From NCBI RefSeq assembly GCF_002356295.1, contig NZ_AP018042.1:2202361-2266360 (forward strand): a DNA stretch of 64,000 nt. Reading direction: 5' to 3'. How positions within the stretch are numbered: the first letter of the stretch is position 1; the number at the start of each line of letters is the position of its first letter. The position numbers and the translations under genes are program-made. Below, one piece after another: positions 56,008 through 64,000 of the stretch. The notes beneath the pieces are model-generated. The model was not told the DNA's origin. It saw only the letters and a list, made by a program, of their open reading frames with translations, and did no database searches. This DNA comes from Labilibaculum antarcticum (GTDB lineage Bacteria; Bacteroidota; Bacteroidia; Bacteroidales; Marinifilaceae).

Positions 56008-58218
56008 TTAATTCTTTATTTTAAAAGAGCCTATATTCCTTTTAATTACTACCGACTCTCCATAAAATTTTGAATCAATCAACTGATCATCCTCATACAC
56101 AGAGAATGTTTTTTGCTTCAACAGAATACCAAAACGTCGTCCTTTAAACTTGATGTTTTTAAGTGTAGCCTCCCCAATATCCTCATTATTAAAAGGCTTT
56201 ATAGTTAGTTTATCACTCTCTATTTGCACTCCAAAGGTTCCAAAAACAATCGCTTCTATTCCTGCTCCCGCAGCTATCTGAACTGGCATTGAAGACAGAT
56301 CTTGTTCTGGTGCATCAATTCGTGGATTCTGCGGTAGGTATGGAAAATAATCTACATACCTGATGTTACGTTTTAACACATCCCAACCTTTTCCGGCAAA
56401 CCCTTTTTGATAAAGATTGCGCGAAATCCGACCCGGCATTCCTGCATATTGGCCTCCGCCACCCCAGTCGGAGTCAATTAAATCCCAGTGTACAGAATCT
56501 CTTCGGGCAATAGAATAAACACCAAATTTTCCTAAAAATTCACCTTCCTGCAAATGACTTACCAAGCGATACATTTGATGGTCTGGCAAATAATCTGTTG
56601 CTAAAAGATCAAACAAATGATAGGTCCATATTGTTTCTTTTGATCCATCTGGATACAAGTTATCAAACCACCCAAGTTCTTCATTCCAAAGATGCTTATT
56701 CACAAGCAGTTTAAGTTTTTCAGCATCAGCAAAATACTGCTCTTGGATCTTCTTTTCTCCAAGTTTTTCAGCCCAATCTGCCATGGTATAAAGCAAATCA
56801 ATAGTCAAAGTATTCACAATCGGAACAACATGACTATATCCGTCAGTGCGAATTTCAATGATTTTCTCAGTGCTCGAACCTACATCAATCAGCCCTAAGT
56901 CGTTGGTGTATTTTGTTTGAAGCTCATCTACCCAACCTTGCATCCACTCCCAAACAGTTGCTTCGGCTGCTTTATCTTTAAAAATTGTATAATCGTTTGT
57001 GTGACGCAAATAGGCTTCCAACATTATCTGAAGGGCGAAAGGTTCCTGAATGTACAAATTATCCCAATAGGCTCCATTCCAACCCACATAGGTTCTCTTT
57101 AACTTGACATTTTCAAAATCAGTTAATAAAGCACCTTTCAAACTTTCAGGGTCTAGCATTGCAATTACGTCCGAAGAGTAAGAATTATCCCAACTAATTG
57201 TAAAAGGCCAGGTTCCAACGGCCCAAAATACATCCGAAATATAATTTGGATTTTCGTAACGACACATCAAAACTGATAGTAAGCAACGATAATAATACTC
57301 CTCTAATTGCATATTTTCACTAGAGAACTGTGGAAGCTGATCGTAAGCCCAAGCCAACATTTCTCTTGTCTTTTTATCTGCCGCTTGCATTCTCTCAGAT
57401 ATGTCACTTTGTACAATCTCAGGAGCTCCATTTTCAGGCTTATAAAATTTCACGGCAAAATAGAAGGTCGCCGTTTTTCCCGGAGCAATGTTTATTTCAA
57501 AGCCTTTTTCACTTGTTTCTTGTATTGATGAAGAAACCCTTGCATGCGCCACTTCACTTCCAATTGTGAATGCGTCAATTTGCTTCGCTTTCGTATCGCC
57601 TTCTTTAAATTGACAATAGATATTTTCGGCAACTTGATTTGGTATAATAGTCATTTCCAGATTTTTTGAATTCCGGTTGTTTAAGACCAGTTTTATAAAA
57701 ACCTCATCATCGTTAAAGGACACATTCGTCCAGCTTTTTGCTGAAAAACTCACCCAAGTATTATTATATTCTTTATGAAAGGTGGCTGAACGGGAATACT
57801 GATTCGGTTGCCACTTTTCGTCCTGAGTTACCATTATTGAAGGTGAGTTTGGACGGAAATTAGAACCTAAAGGATCGTAACTTTTCCCATCATCAATCCA
57901 TGATTTCCACTTAGTTGGTACATCATCTTCAATTAAGCGTTCGGTTCCTTTATCGTAGAAATTCAGGTTGAAATTATATTTATGAGCCTCAAATGGCTCA
58001 AATTGAACGTTTGTAAACTGAGTAAGGCTGTATTGGCGTGGAGACACAAATCCCCGATAATTCACCAATAAAATCTGCGAATCTTCAAAGCGAATATCTT
58101 CTCGATCCATGGCATAATACTCAGGGTCTGCCGGACTAATCTTTGGTTGAGCAAAACCTGTTAAACTTGTTAATAATATCGCGATAAGGGATATTTCAAG
58201 AGTTTTTATCAGTTTCAT
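56008..58218 (-). CDS. Exported (alpha/alpha)6 glycoside hydrolase (MGH1-like/GH63-like)
   Basis: The 736-residue protein has a signal peptide (1-23, ending GFAQ), a beta-sandwich N-terminal region (~30-270) and an (alpha/alpha)6 toroid (~290-640) with YISDVFWAVGTWPFTISWDNS, GAYWDNLYIQEPFALQ and WGGGGQYAGMPGRISRNLY, then a small beta domain at the end. The layout is that of the MGH1-like or GH63-type glucosidases/mannosidases of Bacteroidota. The exact family was not decided. It lies 40 bp after the GH3 gene's start on the same strand and is co-transcribed with it. Confidence 0.8.
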   Translation of the reverse strand: MKLIKTLEISLIAILLTSLTGFAQPKISPADPEYYAMDREDIRFEDSQILLVNYRGFVSPRQYSLTQFTNVQFEPFEAHKYNFNLNFYDKGTERLIEDDVPTKWKSWIDDGKSYDPLGSNFRPNSPSIMVTQDEKWQPNQYSRSATFHKEYNNTWVSFSAKSWTNVSFNDDEVFIKLVLNNRNSKNLEMTIIPNQVAENIYCQFKEGDTKAKQIDAFTIGSEVAHARVSSSIQETSEKGFEINIAPGKTATFYFAVKFYKPENGAPEIVQSDISERMQAADKKTREMLAWAYDQLPQFSSENMQLEEYYYRCLLSVLMCRYENPNYISDVFWAVGTWPFTISWDNSYSSDVIAMLDPESLKGALLTDFENVKLKRTYVGWNGAYWDNLYIQEPFALQIMLEAYLRHTNDYTIFKDKAAEATVWEWMQGWVDELQTKYTNDLGLIDVGSSTEKIIEIRTDGYSHVVPIVNTLTIDLLYTMADWAEKLGEKKIQEQYFADAEKLKLLVNKHLWNEELGWFDNLYPDGSKETIWTYHLFDLLATDYLPDHQMYRLVSHLQEGEFLGKFGVYSIARRDSVHWDLIDSDWGGGGQYAGMPGRISRNLYQKGFAGKGWDVLKRNIRYVDYFPYLPQNPRIDAPEQDLSSMPVQIAAGAGIEAIVFGTFGVQIESDKLTIKPFNNEDIGEATLKNIKFKGRRFGILLKQKTFSVYEDDQLIDSKFYGESVVIKRNIGSFKIKN

Positions 58219-58239
58219 ATCTTATAGTTTTTTTGCATT

Positions 58240-61200
58240 CTAGTTTTCTGTGATTCCCCAATTCTTATTAGGCTCTGCTCCCATTTCCAACTCTAACTTG
58301 CCTCCTTTGAGTAATTCACTTGCCGGAAATTTAAAGTCATTTAGTGGCTTGCCATTTAGCTTAGCGGACTGTACATATTTATTCAATCGAGACGTATTTT
58401 TAGCTTCTATCACGAACTTTTCGCCTCTCCCAAATTGTTTTCCTAAATCAATCTCTATCTTTTCGTACAACGGACTTCCAATCTCGTAAACCGGATCAAC
58501 TCTGCATCCGCCATCTGTTTGAAACAGTCCTATTGATGCCATGATAAACCAGGCACTCATTTGTCCTTGATCCTCATCGCCCAAATAGGCATTCGAGATT
58601 CCGCAGCCATAGTAACGATCCATTATTGCCCGACTCCATTTTTGCGTGAGCCACGGCTGACCTACCCAATTAAAAAGAAATGAAAAATGCATCGATTGCT
58701 GATTTCCCTGAATAACCGGATAATTCCAATACTGGTCATTCATTCCATTGAAACGGGTTTTATCGCTCTCTTCAAATCCCCAGTCCAAACGTTCAATAAA
58801 ACGTTCTTTCCCTATCATTTCAGCCAAAGCAGGAACATCTTGCGGTACGAAATAGGTCAACTGCCACGCATTTCCTTCTACATAATGATGATTGGCACCC
58901 GATTTATACGGATCAAAATCAGTAAACCATTTTCCTTTTGAATCCTTCATTCTTGCATACCCTATATCAGGATCAATGATATTTTTCCAGTAATATCCTC
59001 GTTTCAGAAATTTCTGATAATCCGATTCTTTACCCAATGCTTTTGCAAACTGAGAAACTGTCCAGTCGTCGTAGGAATATTCCAAAGAATTTGAAAAACG
59101 ACCTTCATCGTAAGGCACATAGCCATGTTTTAAGTAAGTCACCAAATCGCGATTACCCGCAAATCCACCACCAACTTTTTGTGCAGGTGTTGTTTGCATC
59201 TTTCGCACAGCTTCATAAGCTTTTTCAACATCGTAATCGCGAATTCCCATCTGGTAAGCCCCAACAATCAATGGTATTTCATGTTCAGCAACCATTACCG
59301 GAACATATTCCATGGCCGCAGGCCCTTTTGCCAACCAACCATTGCAATCATACATAGCCAATTGAGATTTTACCCAACGATTGCTCCACTCGGGTGTTAC
59401 TAAATTCCAAAATTGATTTAAATTCCAGAAGGTGTTCCAAAATGCATCACAACCTAATGCTGGTGATGATGGATCTTCCAGTTTCTGGATTTTTTCATCT
59501 GCATCTCTCCATTCTCCATTTACATCACTAAAAGTATTTCGACTACATAAGGAGCGATACATGTTATTGTAAAAACGTACTTTTTCAAGCCTGTTGTTAC
59601 TGGATATTTTTACTCGTCCCAATAATTTGTCCCATTCGGATACATGATATGCTCTTATCGCATTAAAATTCCAATCGAAGGGATCACTGATTTCCTTCTT
59701 CAGATTCTCGGCAGCATTTGCGACACTCACATATGAAATTCCTGAACGAACTTGAACTGTTTTTCCAACATCGGTGTCAAATTCAACAAAACATCCTAAG
59801 TCTTCTGCTCCCCGATACTTGATATGAGTCAACTTACGAATTTCATCATTTACCCAAATACCACCTCCACTAATTGGGTTGTCAAATTCGAGAACAAAAT
59901 AGATGGTGTATTCCTGATCGATTCCTCCTGCCCAAGTATTCTCTGTCAATTGATGACTGTAACCTTCAATTCGGAAATCATTTACTTTGACTAGCTCTAT
60001 CTCCTTGTTTTGATAAGTATATTCACAAGGAATCTGCAAGTCAATCAGTATTCTCGACCCAGTAGAATCTGGAAACGTATACCTCTGAAAACCACATCGT
60101 GTAGTTGACGTTAACTCAGCTTTGATGTTGTAATCGGTCAAATCAACACTGTAATATCCCAATGGTGCTTCTTCAGTTGACTTATCAATTCTTGAACGAT
60201 AACCACTATCCGGATCTTTCTCATCTCCCACCATCGTTTTTAAGGGTCCATTTGTTGGCATAATTCCCAAGCCGGAAACCGTCCACTCATGAATATGGCT
60301 AAAACATCCGATTGATTCAAAATTAGGCTCATAACCAGCCTGCCAACTCGGGTTCTGATTATCAGGACTTAGTTTCACCATACTAAATGGCATCCACGGT
60401 CCGGGAGCAATCATCCAACGGGAATGACCGGTTCCTATTTTAGTATCTACATATCCAGCAGGAGTAATCACTTTTTGGGCTTCTCGTTTTACTTTTCCAG
60501 ATTGAATTAATCGGTCTGCAACCCAAACTTCATATTTGCTTGATTTGCGATGATTCACTGCTGGCATAGGTGCTTCAAACTGATATCTTCCTTTTTCAAC
60601 AGTCGCGGTAAATATCTCATCTCCATCAAGCAACACTTTTAATTTCGGTTTCCCTGATAAATGCTCAACATCCACCAAAAGCGCCTGTCCTTCCGTCAAT
60701 TCATAATCAGATGCTTCTACACTTCTTACATAAAGCTTCTCATTTTCAACTAGATTAACACTTTCAGGCCCTTCCAGTTTTACCTGATCGAATTTCAACC
60801 AGGAACCTTCAATTGTACTCAGACTTATTTTATTCCCGCCCTCTACAATAAGATCATTAGGCAATGGAATCTCAATTAAATATTCAGACGCAATACTTGG
60901 TACGGAATCAATTGAACTTAGCTTTTCGGTTTCCGGAAGTCTGTATTTCCACGATTTACCATTTACACTTAGCTTAAACAGTGGCAAATCTTTGGAATTA
61001 TAATCAGAAATATCAACAGTTAATTTCCAATCATCAGCACGAGGCAAATCATCGACACCAAAAAGTATGTTTAATGTACTTGAGCGCCATCCTGCAGTTC
61101 CCCAAGTTCCTCCCCAAGTATCACTAATACCTGGAATAATGTATGGCCAATCTTTCTTTTCGTCAGATGTGCCAATCAGAAAATATTTGTCCTCCCAGCC

Positions 61201-61359
61201 AAAATCATTCGCTATGTATTCCTGATAAGCGTTGTCTGACAAAGCAAACTCTGATCCTGAATTGTCATTCTGCCCAATTTCCCAGATCACTTTACTTTTC
61301 TGTGTGCAAGAAGTGATTGCAAAGAGGGTTAAAAAGAATAGAAGTGTAGTTTTTTTCAT
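58240..61359 (-). CDS. GH92 alpha-mannosidase lipoprotein with an N-terminal extension
   Basis: Starting at 61359 (MKKTTLLFFLTLFAITSC) gives 1039 residues with a lipobox ITSC. Residues ~300-1030 are the GH92 calcium-dependent exo-alpha-mannosidase (DTKIGTGHSRWMIAPGPWMPFSMVKLSPD, CFSHIHEWTVSGLGIMPT, GYRSRIDKSTEEAPLGYYSVDL, GCDAFWNTFWNLNQFWN, GDEDQGQMSAWFIMASIGLF). The ~290-residue N-terminal extension (WEIGQNDNSGSEF, GGTWGTAGWRSSTLNILFGV) is like the C-terminal sandwich domains of PL4-type lyases. Start 61368 is possible but less likely. Confidence 0.93.
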   Translation of the reverse strand: MKKTTLLFFLTLFAITSCTQKSKVIWEIGQNDNSGSEFALSDNAYQEYIANDFGWEDKYFLIGTSDEKKDWPYIIPGISDTWGGTWGTAGWRSSTLNILFGVDDLPRADDWKLTVDISDYNSKDLPLFKLSVNGKSWKYRLPETEKLSSIDSVPSIASEYLIEIPLPNDLIVEGGNKISLSTIEGSWLKFDQVKLEGPESVNLVENEKLYVRSVEASDYELTEGQALLVDVEHLSGKPKLKVLLDGDEIFTATVEKGRYQFEAPMPAVNHRKSSKYEVWVADRLIQSGKVKREAQKVITPAGYVDTKIGTGHSRWMIAPGPWMPFSMVKLSPDNQNPSWQAGYEPNFESIGCFSHIHEWTVSGLGIMPTNGPLKTMVGDEKDPDSGYRSRIDKSTEEAPLGYYSVDLTDYNIKAELTSTTRCGFQRYTFPDSTGSRILIDLQIPCEYTYQNKEIELVKVNDFRIEGYSHQLTENTWAGGIDQEYTIYFVLEFDNPISGGGIWVNDEIRKLTHIKYRGAEDLGCFVEFDTDVGKTVQVRSGISYVSVANAAENLKKEISDPFDWNFNAIRAYHVSEWDKLLGRVKISSNNRLEKVRFYNNMYRSLCSRNTFSDVNGEWRDADEKIQKLEDPSSPALGCDAFWNTFWNLNQFWNLVTPEWSNRWVKSQLAMYDCNGWLAKGPAAMEYVPVMVAEHEIPLIVGAYQMGIRDYDVEKAYEAVRKMQTTPAQKVGGGFAGNRDLVTYLKHGYVPYDEGRFSNSLEYSYDDWTVSQFAKALGKESDYQKFLKRGYYWKNIIDPDIGYARMKDSKGKWFTDFDPYKSGANHHYVEGNAWQLTYFVPQDVPALAEMIGKERFIERLDWGFEESDKTRFNGMNDQYWNYPVIQGNQQSMHFSFLFNWVGQPWLTQKWSRAIMDRYYGCGISNAYLGDEDQGQMSAWFIMASIGLFQTDGGCRVDPVYEIGSPLYEKIEIDLGKQFGRGEKFVIEAKNTSRLNKYVQSAKLNGKPLNDFKFPASELLKGGKLELEMGAEPNKNWGITEN

Positions 61360-61397
61360 TTTATGCAAGAATTAGGGACCAGTCAGGTCTATATAAT

Positions 61398-63161
61398 TTA
61401 CTTCATGAATGCTTTAACAAGCATTATTTCACCTTCCGATTCATTGATAATTTTATAAGATCCTGCTGCAGCCGGAATTACAAAAGTTTCAGCATAATTG
61501 AATCGCTGTCTCATTCCATTCTGAGTTTCAACAATGATACTTGTTCCTTCCACAAGGGAAAGTACGTTGCATCGATTTTCTGTTTCGATATCTACTTCAG
61601 TAGTAAAATGGTAACGATGTACATCGTAAGTATGTTTTTCGTGTGTTGGCAAATGATATTGCTTCCAATCAGCTCCTTCCTTCAACAAATAAGGATGAGC
61701 TATCAATTGGTCTTTCACATATTGTCCTTTCCGATCAAAATCCAGATTTTCCATTCCTCTTTCCACATTTATCGGACGAGGTTTACCATCGAAATCGACA
61801 CGCAACCAATCGTACATCTTAAACGTGAAAATGTAAGGTGTTGTGCTAATTTCAAGTACCAAATTTTCAGTTCCTGACCCATGAATGGTTCCTGGAGGAA
61901 TCAAAAACAAATCGTGCTTATTCGAATTGTGAATCTGCACGTGTTTGGTAATATCAATTTCCTTTTTGTTCTGATAACTCTCTTGTAAATCAGCTTCAAA
62001 AGCCTTCGGATCAATATCTTCCTGAAATCCTAAATAGCATTTGGCATCTTTACCAGCATCCAAAATGTAATAAGTCTCTTCCTGAGTAAAGCTTTCGCCA
62101 AAATGTTCTTTGATATATTCTGGCTGTGGATGACATTGAATGGAAAGATTTCCTCCATCGAAAGTATCCAAAAAATCGAACCTAAGAGGGAATTCAAAAC
62201 CATATTGTACTGTATGTCTTCCCATTACGGCTTCTGCCTCCTGAAACATGATGCAATCAAAAGATACTTCCAATAAATTTCCGCTACTCTCGAACAACAA
62301 TCCGTTTTCTGGTACAATCAACTCAAAAGACCATGCATAATTGACAACTTCTTTGTTTAAACCATCAATTTTATCCATTATCCATTGTCCTCCCCAAGCT
62401 CCAGGTTCGAACCAAGGACGAACGCGGAAAATATTATTTGCCATTTTTCGCAGACCTTCACGCAAGTCATCTCCCCTCATCCAGGTAATTACATCCAAAC
62501 GTTGTTCATCTGCAACAAAATCAATTTTAGAAAGAAGCGCTTGTTTGTGCTTGTTCAAAACAATCCAATCGACAAAATAGAAGCGTTTGTACATTGGTTT
62601 GCTTTCCAGTGCGCTACTTGCTCCCAAATTTGTGATACTTCCGGCTCGAGCTCTAAATTGCAGCTCATTTTTTGGTAAATCAATGTAAATTAATTTGCCT
62701 TCCCAATTGGCTAAGGTAGCACCCAAACCATAAATGATATTAATATCTGCGTCAGCATTTTGTTGTAAACTTTCCAGCTTTTTCTGATCAAAGAAATCGA
62801 CAAGATCAATGCTCGCTTTTGATCCAAAAATTGGATCATCTCCACCTAAAAATGGTTCGATCATCTGATCAATTTCAAATTCCGTTTTCATCGCTAAAGC
62901 AACATTCACCCAATTCACCTTCTTTCCCAAGGCAGTAAATTGTGTATTCATCTTTTCTTTGATCTGATCGTAAAAAACACCTATATAACCATCAATAACA
63001 ATGGTTTTCTCATTGATTAAGTCTTGCGCCAATTTCTCTACTCCAACATGAATCTTCCCATCTTCCATCTGCAAAGACGGATACAAGTCATATTTGCCAA
63101 CTGCTGATTCACTTCTTTGTAGCGGAAGTAAATATTGTTCTGTTTTTCTTCTATTCTCCAT
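61398..63161 (-). CDS. Class I mannose-6-phosphate isomerase-like cupin with an N-terminal domain
   Basis: From the start at 63161 ([12 protein letters not shown]) the protein has 587 residues. The cupin part (~240-587) has [11 protein letters not shown], the metal site QCHPQPEY (H344) with QEETYYIL (E361/E362) and GTIHGSG (H427), as in PMI. It would convert mannose-6-P and fructose-6-P in the cytoplasm, fitting the GH92 context. The N-terminal ~220 residues ([36 protein letters not shown]) are not part of standard PMI and may be a nucleotide-binding-like fold, without a P-loop. The start 7 bp after the upstream stop supports co-translation. Confidence 0.75.
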   Translation of the reverse strand: MENRRKTEQYLLPLQRSESAVGKYDLYPSLQMEDGKIHVGVEKLAQDLINEKTIVIDGYIGVFYDQIKEKMNTQFTALGKKVNWVNVALAMKTEFEIDQMIEPFLGGDDPIFGSKASIDLVDFFDQKKLESLQQNADADINIIYGLGATLANWEGKLIYIDLPKNELQFRARAGSITNLGASSALESKPMYKRFYFVDWIVLNKHKQALLSKIDFVADEQRLDVITWMRGDDLREGLRKMANNIFRVRPWFEPGAWGGQWIMDKIDGLNKEVVNYAWSFELIVPENGLLFESSGNLLEVSFDCIMFQEAEAVMGRHTVQYGFEFPLRFDFLDTFDGGNLSIQCHPQPEYIKEHFGESFTQEETYYILDAGKDAKCYLGFQEDIDPKAFEADLQESYQNKKEIDITKHVQIHNSNKHDLFLIPPGTIHGSGTENLVLEISTTPYIFTFKMYDWLRVDFDGKPRPINVERGMENLDFDRKGQYVKDQLIAHPYLLKEGADWKQYHLPTHEKHTYDVHRYHFTTEVDIETENRCNVLSLVEGTSIIVETQNGMRQRFNYAETFVIPAAAGSYKIINESEGEIMLVKAFMK

Positions 63162-63168
63162 CACCTTA

Positions 63169-63999
63169 TTATTTTTCAACTGCATCTTCTAACATTTCAA
63201 TTGCCTTGTATAACACTCCTGCCGAACCTCGGAAAGTTCCCGATCCTTTTGGTTCGTTTTTTTCAGTGTACCATTCGTAAAAACCATCGTTCACAACCAC
63301 TCGATTTGTCATTGGTTGCAACTGTTCATAAGCTTCCTGAACAAAACCATATTTCACCAACTGTTGAATCATTCTGGCTCCAAACCAGGTCCAATCGCCA
63401 CCGTTTTGGTAACCGTATGGATACATTCCTTTGTTCTCATAATATCCTTCCGGATATGGAGGATACATCGTCAGTCCAATCGAGCCGGCTCCAGATGCTT
63501 TCACATTGGCAATCATCTTATCAAGTGATACTTTTATTTGCTCTTTACTCAACAAACCTGCTTCAATCGCCACAGCAGTTCCACCATGATAGAAAATCTC
63601 ATTTTCAATAAAGGTATCTGGGAAAGGTGAGCCGTCTAAATAGACATGAGGAATAAACTTCTGATTCTTCTCATCCCAAAGATGTTTCATCGTATTTTTT
63701 GCAAGATCATTTCGAATGGTTCTCCATTTTCCTTCTTTCGAAGGATCCAGTTCCAATAAGTTATCAATGGCAATTAAAAACATGGCATTGTCATAAATAT
63801 CAACACAATACTTCGTATCCTCGGTAATGTAAACGCCCCAAGGGTGACAATGCTGAACATCTCCCCAGTCGGAGGTCGTTGCTCCCCAAATCATACCATG
63901 TTCTTTACTCCAACGGTGATTCAACAGAAAATCCATGGCCCATTCCATTCGATCAGCAATTGTTTTTTCTCCAATTATTTCATTTAGGAAAGCTTTGTC
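63169..63999 (-). CDS. Six-hairpin glycosidase-like protein, C-terminal part (5' end outside window)
   Basis: The frame runs open to the right edge, so only about the last 277 residues are visible. They form an (alpha/alpha)6 toroid ([77 protein letters not shown]), the architecture of amylo-glucosidase and GH15/GH78/GH63-like enzymes. The visible [12 protein letters not shown] is a typical acid-containing loop. It shares the strand and tight spacing of the mannosidase cluster. Confidence 0.75.
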   Translation of the reverse strand, partial: DKAFLNEIIGEKTIADRMEWAMDFLLNHRWSKEHGMIWGATTSDWGDVQHCHPWGVYITEDTKYCVDIYDNAMFLIAIDNLLELDPSKEGKWRTIRNDLAKNTMKHLWDEKNQKFIPHVYLDGSPFPDTFIENEIFYHGGTAVAIEAGLLSKEQIKVSLDKMIANVKASGAGSIGLTMYPPYPEGYYENKGMYPYGYQNGGDWTWFGARMIQQLVKYGFVQEAYEQLQPMTNRVVVNDGFYEWYTEKNEPKGSGTFRGSAGVLYKAIEMLEDAVEK

Positions 64000-64000
64000 T

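Overview
The window is AT-rich DNA from a Bacteroidota bacterium, most likely a marine or anaerobic member of the Bacteroidales/Marinilabiliales; the genus cannot be fixed from sequence alone. The grounds are TAnnTTTG-type promoter elements, mostly weak Shine-Dalgarno sequences, many SPII-type lipoproteins, exported TlpA-like thioredoxins, a short ATP synthase epsilon subunit, PepSY-like and C_GCAxxG proteins, and GH92/GH3 glycan-degradation genes. No rRNA, tRNA, CRISPR array, integrase or transposase was found.

Layout. 1-9190: the C-terminal part of an adenylate cyclase/HD protein, a PLP aminotransferase, a 1-kb array of five ~200-bp tandem repeats, a leftward operon (U32 peptidase-like, TlpA, DUF2797, ilvE), and a class A beta-lactamase-fold hydrolase preceded by a small overlapping ORF. 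9336-16374: a nucleotide-transporter-like membrane protein fused to HEAT repeats, a second beta-lactamase-fold hydrolase, and a large exported dikinase-like protein. 17002-22480: a KamA-family radical SAM enzyme, a TIG-domain lipoprotein with a small beta-rich partner, a thioredoxin-fold lipoprotein, and two unrecognised proteins. 22545-32000 is accessory in character. It holds a PIN-like nuclease and a coiled-coil membrane protein, a seven-unit 42-nt minisatellite, and two arrays (5 and 6 copies) of a ~250-bp hairpin-rich repeat that bracket three small genes.

32005-42833: a YihY-type membrane protein, then a rightward block with an OmpR-type two-component system, an LtaS-like phosphotransferase, a polyprenyl-phosphate sugar synthase-like GT2, a double LAB_N membrane protein, an ArnT-like GT39, a PAP2 phosphatase and a UDP-glucuronate epimerase-like enzyme. 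Together these look like an envelope, probably lipid A, modification module. The gene set resembles the rhizobial route that replaces lipid A phosphate with galacturonic acid.

43027-52597: a glutathione peroxidase, then a leftward cluster of RND/MMPL transporter, polyprenyl synthase, atpD, atpC and heptosyltransferase-like GT9, and a rightward Na/Pi cotransporter. 52743-64000: a C_GCAxxG protein and a leftward alpha-mannan-type utilisation cluster (unfinished (alpha/alpha)6 glycosidase, mannose-6-phosphate isomerase-like protein, GH92, MGH1-like glycosidase, GH3). The secreted enzymes would release mannose and glucose, and the isomerase would feed mannose-6-P to glycolysis.
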